Below are positions 10,572-21,267 of a DNA stretch of 64,000 nt, in pieces (positions within the stretch are counted from its first letter, which is position 1; every line of letters begins with the position of its first letter). The notes beneath the pieces are model-generated. The model worked only from the letters and a program-made list of their open reading frames with translations, had not been told where the DNA came from and ran no database searches. Source of the DNA: Platismatia glauca (lineage: Eukaryota > Ascomycota > Lecanoromycetes > Lecanorales > Parmeliaceae); NCBI GenBank assembly GCA_963556305.1, contig OY745782.1, positions 434,001 to 498,000 on the forward strand, in the 5' to 3' direction. A program made the position numbers and the translations under genes.

Positions 10572-13500
10572 TTAGCCTGCACCGGTGACGCCCATGGGTC
10601 CCGGCGTACCTTGCTTGCCCCAGCCGGAGTACTTATGATTATAACCGTGGCCGCCGGATCGATTGCTCGCTTGGCTTTCGCTGCTGCCGCCCCTGCGGTG
10701 ATAGGGGCTCGCTGGGTTGTTGAATTCAAACTGCTGTTGCGGCGGCGTGTGGTTCGAGGTCGACGGATAGGTTGGCACCCCCTGAACTTGACCCTGGACG
10801 TGCCGTACCGATGACTCCTTCGGCCACGCTGGCGTCTGGTAAGGGTCTGTGTCGACGTGGGTAATGACGGGAGCGGCGGGCTTGGCGTTGTTGGGGGTGT
10901 TGCTGTCTTTCGAGCGAGATGGAGGCGAGTCGGCGGCTTGTTCTGTGATGACAGGGCGGTGCGCGGGTGATCTCCCAATGTCGCCGTAGCGTTTGAGGAT
11001 TTCTTTGGTGGTTATGTCGGAGCTGTTGTTGAAAAGGGAGGAATCGTTGAGGATAGATTGAAGATCTTCCGGGACCTGGCGGCTGTGTTAGCAAACAGTA
11101 CAATGTCAGTGAGATTGCATGTACATACTTCAGACATCTCGTCGTTGAATTCGATCAACGTGTTGACCACTTCGATGGCTAAGAAGCTATTTTCGTCCTG
11201 ACCGACGACTGCGGTTCTGTCTTTAAGGATATTCGGCGTTATGACCGTTGCAAGATTATGAGTGTCCATCTTGCTTCCGGATTCTTCGTCGACTTGTGAG
11301 AAGGATGACGCCCAGACAAGGAACGAGAACAGGATCTCAAGCGTATCCCGGTGACTTTTGGGAAGTAGACAGCAGGTAAGATGGAGTACTCTTTTCCGCT
11401 TGGATTCATCCTCGATTTCTAAGACGCCGTGGATTAGCAAAGCGGGCTTATAGCATGAATAGTTGGGGACCTACTTTGAGACGTCACAAAAAGCCGATAG
11501 AGCTTATAGGTAAGCAGAGGATCAGGCAGCTCCCGGAGGAACTTTTTAAGTAGAGCAGCCACTTGCACAGGGTTTTCCTTCGATAGATCGACATCGAACT
11601 CCTTTTGGTCAAGCTTCTCACTCAGGTCCCGCAGTCCTCTAATGTTGCCATTCTTACGAAAAACGCCCTCAACGGACATGTCCATTTGCCGCATGGCCGA
11701 AATCGTATCGTCGACAATGCCAGGGACTCTTAGAGCACCGGGACCGACGCCGTATGTAGATTCCACTCCGTCCCTTTCCACAAGTACATCCAAAGGAATT
11801 CCAAAGACGCCCTTTTTCTTGCCTCCTTTTGGTCTGTCGTTCTTTTGGAAAGCCTTGCCAAATTTTCCCCAGAAAGTCGGTTTCCTTGTCTCGATCAAGT
11901 TGAGCAGATCTTCAAGGTTATAATGACCTTCCAGCAAAGGTTCCATGGAGAGCACCGCAACGTGACGGACGATGAAGTACTCCAAAGCAGAGAGTTCGGA
12001 AAAGTACCTCTTCGTTCGTTGGGCGCCCAAGTCACCACCTGGTATGTCGAGATCATTGCCACCAGAGCCACCCCGTTGGTGGCCGCTATAGAACTTGGGC
12101 TGGTGTCCACCACTTCCAATTAACTGATTCTTGGCGTGCTTATACGCATTAGGTCGTTGTTCCTTCGCTTGCTCAGCGGCGACTATTCGTGGGATGTCAT
12201 CTAGTGTAAGTGCGTCTTGATGGCCGAAAGTGAGGTTATTGCTAGGCGCATCATTGTTGGGATCCCGGTCTTCTATAATATGAAAGGCATGCTGTCTTTG
12301 GTCTGAGCCATCTGCTCCGGCCGATCCCGGTCGGCGACCCTCTGGTCCATCGAGTATCCGAGAGGTGCGAGCTTTTTTGATATTGGTGGATAGCTGTGTA
12401 TCCATACGTGTGGATCGAAGTCTTTTCATCTCTCCCACGGTCTGCTGGTAAGATGATTGATTGCTCTCGGCTGCTGATGTCCCAGTTCCACCATACGATT
12501 TAGATCGAGAATCTGCCCTGAGCAAAGGTGGATCCACTTGCCCGCTCTCGTTCAACCGGTGACCCTCGTTTGAATCATAGCTTGTCAGGTTCGGGTCATC
12601 TAGCCTCCATGTAAGAGCTTGGAAGAAGAAAGTAGGGGTCGTAACTTACCTGAAGTGTGGGGGAGGGTGCCACCAGATCGAAGTACGGACAGCAGCCTGG
12701 CAAGCGCCACTCGAAGGAGATATACGTATTGCTGAAGCCTGGTAACCGGCTCAAAGCAGGCGATGGCATCTGGGGCCTCCCGCCGTTCTTCATAACAGCG
12801 TCGGCACACGATCTGACCTTCTCGCTCGCTCCACAATGCATCGTTCAAATCTGGATGACCTACGACTCGTTCACAATAGTCGCAGGTCAAGTGGTTCTTG
12901 TGCCATCTTTGCTGGTCCAACTTGACGCACTCGTCATCGATCGGCTCTTTGCATTTATGACAGATGTCTGACTGTTGATTTGACAAACCCGCGACGCCAG
13001 AGTGAAGATCGGAAGTCTCAGCCTCTTTGATCGAATTCAGATTCTCTAAGTCTGCAAGAAATTGGTGGAGTCCTTCGATGCTCCGTTGTTCACGTTCGAG
13101 CTTCAGTGCACCTTGCAGACTGATGCGAATGAGGAGCTTGAGGTAATGGGCAAGTCCGGTGACCAGAGACAAGAGCTCTTGCGTGACACCTAACTTCTTG
13201 ACACCGGTCTCCTGGGTCTTTGAAAGAAGCGAAAAGAAGGCCACGATCTTCTTGCAAAGCAGCTTCGCTTCCCGTCCGTACGAGAGTCCTGACCAGTCAG
13301 TGACACAAAACGCAAAAGAACGAGGGAAGCCATAAGACACACCTTTCACTCCTTCCGAAACCATCAAAAAGTCTAGTTTGTCAGTTGCCCTGAAGAGAAT
13401 GTCCACATGCCAGATGAACTTTCTTGCCGTGACAATGCCTTCTACGTAGGATCCGTTGCTGACGTGGAGGAGCATATCGGAAATGCAAGCTGCTGAGGAT

Positions 13501-14527
13501 TCTTCAAAAGCGGAGAGAACGCTCCATATCCTGTAGACTTTCTCCTCCATTTGTTCCTCTTCCTCTCGCACCAGCATTCGTGTTTCTTCGGTTGCATTTG
13601 CTTCTGAAAGCACTTGGTGATTGCCATCCGCATCTGACGGTGCCAGGCGAACGTTCCAAAACTTGTGTATCATGTAACACTCCGGATGCCAGTGTTGGTT
13701 TTGACCGTTCCGGAAGATCTCCACGAATTGCTTTAATATCGCGGTTCGGCATCCGTTACACCGTTGTGCAAATTGTGTTGAGTAGTGGTAATGACAGTAG
13801 ACCTTCCCTTCATGTTCGTAATAGCTGTCTTGCGCACCGAAAACGGTCGGACAAACTGAGCACGTGAAATGTTCAATGTGATACTTTCGTTCCAAGGCGG
13901 TAATATAGGAGCCACGAAGAGCGCCGCCGCAATCGAAGCATAGCAAATCAAGTCGGCGGAAGTAGTCGGTCTCACACAAGGGATAATGGCCTTCACCTTC
14001 TTCGTCGTCAACGGGGAAAAATTTCGAAGCTACTACTTGTCCGCAGTCCTAGAGACCGCCGTCAGCATCAAGTCGTCCAGCACATAGCAGATGGAGCATA
14101 CTCGGCATTTGAAGCATTCCAAATGAAAGGTGCCCCCAAGAGCTCTCACAAACTGCCCAGTCAAAGGCTCGTCACACTTCTGACACAGTCTCGACGTATG
14201 GGATTTCCCGCCAGATGCCCCATTAGTTCGTGACCTTTCTCTGACCGGCAAATCTTGTGTCAGGTCCTTACTCCGACCATTTCGCCCATCGACAGGGGAA
14301 TGGTTTGAGCTGCCATTTGGACTTCGGGCATCCACTGGTGCTAGCGGCGGACCCATGAATCTCTGTCTGGGAGCATCTGCCTGGCCATACCCGTTCGCCT
14401 GTCCCACCTGTCGGCTTTGGGTGTCTTCCATACTTTGCCCCGGTTGCCGATATCCTCCTCGACTATTGTATGCGCCATCTCCAGGCCGTCTTTCGGTGGA
14501 CTGCCTCCCCTCCGACTGAGGGCTCAT
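10572..14527 (-). CDS. LRG1: LIM-domain RhoGAP, LRG1 type
   Basis: Predicted GTPase-activating protein for a Rho1-type GTPase at growth sites and septa, limiting cell-wall glucan synthesis. Exons in transcript order: 14527-14102, 14048-13343, 13288-12650, 12599-11475, 11418-11129, 11075-10572; 1229 residues. LIM1 starts at Cys115 (CQKCDE) and continues across intron 1 (FKCR-DCGQVV). LIM2 starts near Cys179 (CFDCGGALRGS) and is followed by a further Cys/His segment (CNGCRTAILKQF). A late LIM (CHKCKEPIDDE) lies near 470-530. RhoGAP spans about 853-1060 with the arginine finger in EGVFRKNGNIRGL and the NPVQVAALLKKFLRELPDP helix. Several LIM motifs plus a C-terminal GAP is the LRG1 pattern rather than two-LIM RGA1. 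The 120 residues past the GAP are disordered. Intron 2 (13289-13342) is 54 nt, in frame and stop-free. Confidence 0.92.
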
Positions 14528-15933
14528 TGCAGCGACCTCCCTCCCAATGCCGTGATACTCTCCAGCCAGCCCGAGCGGTGTATCAAGACTGTTGTAGCCA
14601 CCCTTCGTAAGCTTGTTCTATGCCTCCACTCTGACAGCACTCTTCGCAGGATTTTGCTCAAAGCGGCCGCGCCACCAGTCGACACGCAATCTGCCTTGCA
14701 CCCTATAACCGACTATTACAGGGCCTAGTACTCGGGTTCCAAAAGCAGTCGAACGTTTCAGGCAAAAGTTACGGAGCCCCTCCGCTCTCGAGTTTCTCCG
14801 TTTCGAGGTAGTTGTCCTCTAGCGACGTGGAATCATCGAGGCACAGCCCAGCTTCTGGTGATAGCGGTGGGAAATGAAATAGCTTGCGTAAGGTAAAGAG
14901 AAGTTTCGAGTAGGTAACAGAATGCTTTCTGGGGCGCAGGAAGATGCCGCTATGCGATATGCTGAAGCCTTTGATGGAATGTATGTCGAAGAGAGCAAAG
15001 CCGCTGGTTGCTGGACGACCGGCAGGGGGCAGGGCGCGAAGACCAAACGATTGCGCCTGGCAAATGAGAAGTACGGATTATGATCATAAAGAGTGGACTG
15101 ATGGCAATTCTCGTGAGTTATTGGAGTGTGGTGGTTGTAGGGTCGAGTTGACTTGACCTGCCTGCTTGAGTCGCAGAGCGGCAATTCAAGCCAATTTTAG
15201 TTCCCTCGGTTCCATTCGTTTGTGGAGAAGCATGTCAATCCAGGAACGAGCACAAGGCGCGTAAGGTATTGAAGGTATTGTTATTTTACGATTTATTATT
15301 ACGTCTATGCTGTAATCGGATTCGTGCCGACGTCATTTACTGCATGCTCCCATCAAAGATCCTTTGATGAGGGAAGCCGTTTATTACGAGTAGGGTTGCT
15401 CCATTGTCATTATTATCCTGGCTCTCGGTCCCTGCGGATTGAGTGTTGTGAGAGCGTAAGTAATTTAAATAGCGCTTGCGTAGGGCTGTACCGCTGTATC
15501 GTAAGGTATTTTCTCGCCCAGGGTTCGCTCAGACACGACTGATCTGCGTGAGCGCTGCCTGGAGCTTGAGCCTCAGCCTTGACGAGGTACCTAGGTATCT
15601 TCTTACTCGTCCACGCCTTGGACTAACAGTGCATCGCGAAGAACTTCGACGCCCTGTTCCGCTCACCCCTCATTGCGGTGCTAGCCCTGTAGCGGTTCGG
15701 CTGCATATGTCAGCCTTGTCGATGTTTGTCTGACGGACTCAGCAGGCTTGTCACGCCTCACTTGAATCCACATTATTCAACATCAAGAACCGACGAGCTT
15801 TCTGTTGGTGCCTGAAGCTACATCTCATATGAGTAGATGGTCTCTTTCTATCACATGCTTCTATGAAGATACCGCTCAAGTAGATTCTCGCGCATTTCAT
15901 ATCAGCTCCAAACACCCGCCTTGATCCAATCAA
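14528..15933. other. Divergent promoter region between LRG1 and the E2 gene
   Basis: About 1.4 kb with no supportable gene. The genes on both sides point outward, so it should carry both promoters. A near-perfect palindrome, CATCAAAG-ATC-CTTTGATG, lies at 15351-15369. Confidence 0.5.
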
Positions 15934-17656
15934 ATGTCGAACCAAAGCGTCTACCGAATCATACGCGTAAGGACTTCATCTCTTCAGGTCTCATTTGAAA
16001 CCTAATCTTCTGTTAGGAGCTTACAGACATTCAAAAAAATACGGATCTATGTATGTTTCTTGTCATGGAGAGGCAGCTAGGCGGCTTGTCCAACCGACTG
16101 ACTCTTGCAACAGCGATAGCGGTAGCTTGTCGAGATAGCGATGTTCGAAACGTCAAAGCATTGATCATAGGACCACCTGAGACGCCGTATGAGTTTGGGT
16201 TCTTCGATGTTGGTGAAAAGGCCATTCCTCCAGTCGCTGAGCTGCTTACAATTTGCACTTTAGTTTAGCGTCAAGTTTCCTGAAGGTCAGAGACGAGTCC
16301 GCCACACTGGGAAGACACAGATGACTTAATTCAGCCAGACTATCCTGAAAAGGCGCCCTCTGTCACGGCAAAGACAACCAATGGAGGGCGATGTCGATTC
16401 AATCCTAACATCTACGCGGGAGGCAAAGTGTGCTTGTACGTTCAATCCTAACCCCCTTATGGATGCAATGAGTTGCTAACTTAGGCACAGGTCAATATTA
16501 GGGTAATAATCGAAGCTTATCTTCTGAAAGGACGAGCTAATGGTGCGTCCGCAGGACTTGGAGAGGAGAACGTGGGGAGGAATGGTCCAGCGCGCAAGGC
16601 CTGGAATCAATCTTGATCTCCATACAAAGCTTGATGTCGTCCAATCCTTACGAGAATGAACCTGGCTTTGAGAATGCCAACGCTGATGACGACAAGAAAG
16701 CTCAAGCCCATTATGCAGCTAAGGTACCCAGACTGAAACAGGTCCCAAAAACAAGCCTGTGACATCTAACGCTTCCTTAGATACGACACGAATCGCTAAG
16801 GATCTCGATCGTACAGCGTCTTGAAGACTACTTGAATATCCATTCGGATGGTGTGGTCGATGAATTCCCACCGTTGGAGGAGTACGGGGAAGTTCGCACG
16901 GAGTACGACGATGTAGAGCCACCGCCGCCTCCCTTTGAGCCCTTCAAAGACCTCTGCAAGCGGCGCTTTCTTTGGTATCATGAATCCTACTTTTTGTCCA
17001 TAGAGGAAGCAGAAAAGACTGTCAAAGCCAATCAGAATTTCGTCATCATGCCTTTCGAAGGCGGTGGCAACACCATGCCCGGCAAATTCAACTATCCCGA
17101 GCTCAGGAGAAGGCTTCAACTGATACACACTGTGCTCTTCCGTGAAACTGAATACTGGGCTCAGGAAGGTGCAATGCAAGTACGAAAAGAGACGACCATG
17201 GCTTCAATGCTCGAACGTCAGCACGAGCAGCTCGTAGAAAGCTACAAAAAGAATGACATGGTTACTCTCGACATCGACTTGGTGGACAGGAATCCGTTCG
17301 TCTGGCTGCTGACCTACTTTGGCCGGCCAATGACCAACCTTGACGGTGGCATGTTCAGAATCAGAATTTCCATCAGCCCTCGATTCCCAGACGAGCAACC
17401 ACGGGTCATCTTCGAGACGAAGATGTTCCACCACCGCATATCCAAAGACGGCGTTTTGTGCTACTTCCCTAAGCGTCAGGATGAGCTCAAGTCACACATT
17501 GAGGCGATCATCGAGGCCATTGAGGACACAGAGCCGCCATATGATCCTCGCACCCTTGTCAACCCGGAGGCATCGAAGTTGTACTGGGGTTCGGTAGATG
17601 ATAAGAAGCAGTACAATCGTCAGCTGCGGCGAGCGGTCCAGCGGAGCATGGAGTGA
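15934..17656 (+). CDS. Tandem-UBC ubiquitin-conjugating (E2-like) protein
   Basis: Eight exons: 15934-15966, 16017-16050, 16114-16208, 16264-16285, 16339-16435, 16491-16502, 16555-16723, 16781-17656; 445 residues. The first UBC fold (about residues 1-165) has VKALIIGPPETPYEFGFFD, the FNPNIYAGGKVCL active-site loop with the expected catalytic Cys near residue 93, then LGTWRGERGEEW, resembling UBE2Z-like E2s. After a linker of about 130 residues a second UBC-like fold (about 300-420) follows: GGMFRIRISISPRFPDEQP and KDGVLCYFP with a Cys near residue 380. Both Cys sit where an E2 cysteine should, so either or both domains could carry ubiquitin or a relative; only the first has the classical N-x-x-x-x-G-x-x-C context. 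Exon 6 is a 12-nt microexon needed to complete SILG. Intron 3 uses a weak GTTGGT donor. Confidence 0.85.
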
Positions 17657-19040
17657 GTGTTGCCTTCCGTTGATCCCAGATTTCGCAGCTGAGAGACTTT
17701 GCCAGAGAATAAGGGAGCTTTGACCGTCTAGAAGATATGCCAATCCACTGTTCAGCGACACGAGGTCCGGGAAAACCTTCCGCATTGAGAGCGATACCCT
17801 GATCGGCGTTGGTGAGCATGTTTGAGGAGGATCGTAGAAGGCGTTGCTCGGCGATGAGAGGAGCACGCTTGCCGCAACGGGAATTTGTGCAATTGCAGCA
17901 GCATTCAGTGACATTCACTAGAGCTTCTTCTTTGACGCAACTGTTATGAACACCTCGTTAATCACCTTTTAGAATCCGGCGACAATCTGACCGGTGAGAA
18001 GATTGATTCACTGTCATTAGAAGCGTTTGCACATCCGTAGTCCGTACACATCGATCTTGCTGCGAACAACGAGACCCATCGGACGTGTCGTTGGCAAGCC
18101 AGTGTTGGAAGTTGGTCATCTCGGTTGAGAGAGCTGGTGATGCCGCGCGCGCAGACCCAGTCGTGTGCTTATCGGGCCACATAATAATGCTACCCCCCTT
18201 TTCGGCGTGCCAATTTTTCACGTCCCCGCCGCCAAGAGAAAACAATCTCAGCTTGCATCTTGGTATTGCCGATTGATTGGCTGTCGGTCCCGAGTCAGCT
18301 TGTAGTGCAAAATGATCGATGGAAGAGAAGCGTCTCGTCCTCTTCAAACTCCAACCCACCATCAACGTGTCAAGAACATCCATCTCATTGTGTGCAAAGC
18401 TACGAATTTTGAAGGACAAAACCATCGCGGTCGGTCCAAGGCCGCTGCCGATTAGATTGTAGGCGTGGGACACGCTAGAACAATTTTACTTTAGGGAGGA
18501 CACTCGCCGTAAGATACCATGGGACGGACGGCGCCTTCCCTGCACCCTCGATCCCCTTAGCTTTGGAGCTCACGGAAAAAGCTGACACAAATCCTCACGT
18601 CGACTACAGACTCCGACTCCGTTGCGAATGCAAAGACGCGAACAGCAATCTCATCAAGCACTTTTCGTAAATCGTGTCGCCTTGTCAGGAACCAGGACTC
18701 TCCGTTGTCTTACCGACTTTAGGCCTTGGCGCCAACTCTCTCGGCTACCCGACCTTCATAATTGTCGTACGCAATCAAATCGCCACGTCACATTCGATTC
18801 AAGCTGGAGGCCAGCTTCTCTTCGTTTCGCAACTTCATCAACCTGGCTTCCCCCTCTTCCTCCCAAGTAACGACCGGAGCGCAACGTCGACGACGTACGT
18901 CATCGACCACAAGACAAGCTCCGCAGTTGAATCTACAGGAGCAGCGCCCATCGGGCAGCCGTCTAGGGGCCTCGTCGGGTTTCCCGACGGGCGGCCAAGC
19001 CCAGCCATTACCTCCGATTCCCGGTACACCGTACGGCTCA
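17657..19040. other. Intergenic region and leader of the mannosyltransferase gene
   Basis: No supportable gene. The frame of the mannosyltransferase stays open from 18762 to 19040 but has no ATG there, so this is probably leader. A minus-strand frame at 17958-18473 starts at GTG, not ATG, and has no recognisable features. Confidence 0.4.
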
Positions 19041-20564
19041 ATGTCCTTATCACGTTCACCATCACCGAGAAGAGGAGGAGGATGGTCAAGTCCCGGGCTC
19101 ACAAGCCCCTATGACAACGTCAGCGGAAATGCCAGTCCTAGGAAGACATATTCCGATGTACAAACGAATGGTCCGTCAAGTGGGGATAATGTGACCTGGG
19201 CGAAAGCAAAAGCGAGGAGTGAGGAGGTCAAAGGATACCCATCTTTTTCGACAAGGAACAATGGCTTCTTTTCAAGACATGCAAGGAGGATATCAACAAG
19301 CCTGCCCACGTTCAGGATGACGGGGCGAAGAGACTTTTCGGACAAAGAAAGGCTCGGACGAGGAAGATGGGCACAGATGGGCGGAAGCAGGACTGGCAGG
19401 TTTCTCACATATCTTGGGAGGATGATATGGCGTTTGAGGTTACGACTGGGAATATTGCTTGCATTCCTTTTAGCGATCATCTTGTTCTACGTTACTCGTG
19501 AGTAATATTTGGTCTCAAAGTGCTCACACATGCTAACACCTCTGACAGCAATGCATCGAGTGTATCGAAGAGCGTCATTCTTGGGCGGTGGCAGCAAATT
19601 CGTGGTCATACTAGCAGCCAATCAAGGTGGAGGCGTCATGGAATGGAAAGGCGCTCGTGAATGGGCTATTGAGAGAGACAGTGTGAGGAACAAGAAGAGA
19701 TACGCCAAGAAGTGGGGCTACGATCTTGAGATTGTCGATATGAGTACTAAGAAGAGGTACGCACACGAATGGCGAGAGAGCTGGGAGAAGGTGGATACCA
19801 TACGGAATTGCATGCGGAAGTATCCCAAGGCTGAATGGTGATTGCTCTATCTTTACCCTACGGGAATCTTGACTGACCATGCCCTCAAAAGGTTCTGGTG
19901 GCTGGACCTGAATACCTTCATCATGGAACCTTCATATCCGTTGCAAAAGCACATCTTCAACGACCTACTAGGGAACACGTACCGAGACATCAACGTCTAC
20001 AATCCTCTCAACATCTCGCACCCATTCGAATCCCCCCACCTTGATCCTACCGCCCGCTCAGCCAACGGTGATGGCCGTGCCAGCTCTATCGACCTTATCA
20101 TACCTCAAGACTGTGGAGGATTCAACCTTGGCTCATTCTTCATTCACCGCAGCATCTGGACAGATCGTCTCCTCGACATATGGTGGGACCCCGTCGGCTA
20201 CGAGCAAAAGCACATGGACTGGGAACATAAAGAACAAGACGCAATGGAGCATCTTTATATCAACCAACCATGGATAAGGCCACATACAGCTTTCATCCCG
20301 CAGCGAAAGATTAACAGCTTCCCCATGGGTGCATGCGGCGAGAACGGCGAGGATTCAAGGATACACTATTCAGAGAGAGACCGGGACTTTGTTGTCAACA
20401 TGGCTGGTTGCGAGTGGGGAAGAGACTGCTGGGGTGAGATGTACAACTTCCGCGAATTAAGCTACAAGCTCAACAGGACGCCGTGGGAGAAATTCAAGGA
20501 TGGCATTAGCGACCAGGTCAAGAAAATCAGAGGAAAGAAAGAGGAGGGCGCTGAGGGAGGCTAA
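19041..20564 (+). CDS. MNN10: Golgi alpha-1,6-mannosyltransferase subunit, GT34 (MNN10 family)
   Basis: Member of the GMA12/MNN10 glycosyltransferase family 34, which extends N-glycan outer chains as part of the Golgi M-Pol II complex. Exons 19041-19497, 19549-19837, 19892-20564; 472 residues. I chose the ATG at 19041 (MSLSRSPSPRRGGGW) because this opening is, from memory, typical of filamentous fungal orthologues and no ATG occurs earlier in the open frame. A Ser/Arg-rich cytosolic tail is followed by one signal-anchor segment (about 133-152), giving type II topology. The lumenal domain holds KFVVILAANQGGG, the metal-binding D-x-N region in FWWLDLNTFIMEPS, CGGFNLGSFFIHRS, and EQDAMEHL. MNN11 is the alternative paralogue; sequence alone does not separate them here. 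Confidence 0.88.
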
Positions 20565-21267
20565 TCGGCTTCCAGGACGAAGCTAACATGGCGTTTGGGC
20601 AAGATCCTGTTATATTCTGGTATGGATGTTCACATCTCCGGGTTGGGCAAGTCCCATAGGTCGCTCGTCGAAGTCGAGTGCCGAGGATGCATCTAGGCGA
20701 GCTGGGATGTTATGTAGGGATGCTTATGTACGCGGTAGATCATTCTTAGATACCGGGACCATGTTCTCTTCTAATGTATTCTCTTCCCCTTTGATGGCGT
20801 CTTTTCTAAGGAGGCATCTTTTTCAGTGCACCTGAGACCATGGGACGTCGTTCATCTCCGTAAAGCCACCACCCAGCATTCTGCACCGCTTTGCCAATCT
20901 TTCATCAAGATCATTCCTTTGACCGAGTACTCAAACGAAACTCGCCCAAGACAGTCCGACCCATCATCCAGCCCTAAATGGGTACGGCGCGGAAGTCTTG
21001 GCACGGAAAAAGGACTCAATCTGATTAGACAAGAATAATAGAATTATCTCTCACAAAAACCTACTTTATATTGTGGCAGTCTTCGTCTCATTTGGTTGAC
21101 AAGTGTTCTACAGCCTTTCCGCTCATGCTGGTCAGAAGCACAATCGTGACCAATCTCCAGAGCTCTACAGCATCCACAGGACATGCTCATGACCACGCTC
21201 CTAGCATAAGACACACCCAAGATATGAAATTTTTACATTCTTTGCAACTCAGACCCTTACGATCGAT
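20565..21267. other. Intergenic region between MNN10 and ADE6
   Basis: Tandem genes on the plus strand; the stretch should contain the MNN10 3' end and the ADE6 promoter. I see no gene or repeat in it. Confidence 0.5.

Noticed and set aside
17958..18473. Minus-strand frame of 171 residues
   Set aside because: Starts at GTG and shows no conserved-looking segment; likely part of the mannosyltransferase upstream region.
18762..19040. N-terminal extension of the MNN10-type protein
   Set aside because: Open but begins with TTG and has no ATG; the family-typical start is at 19041.
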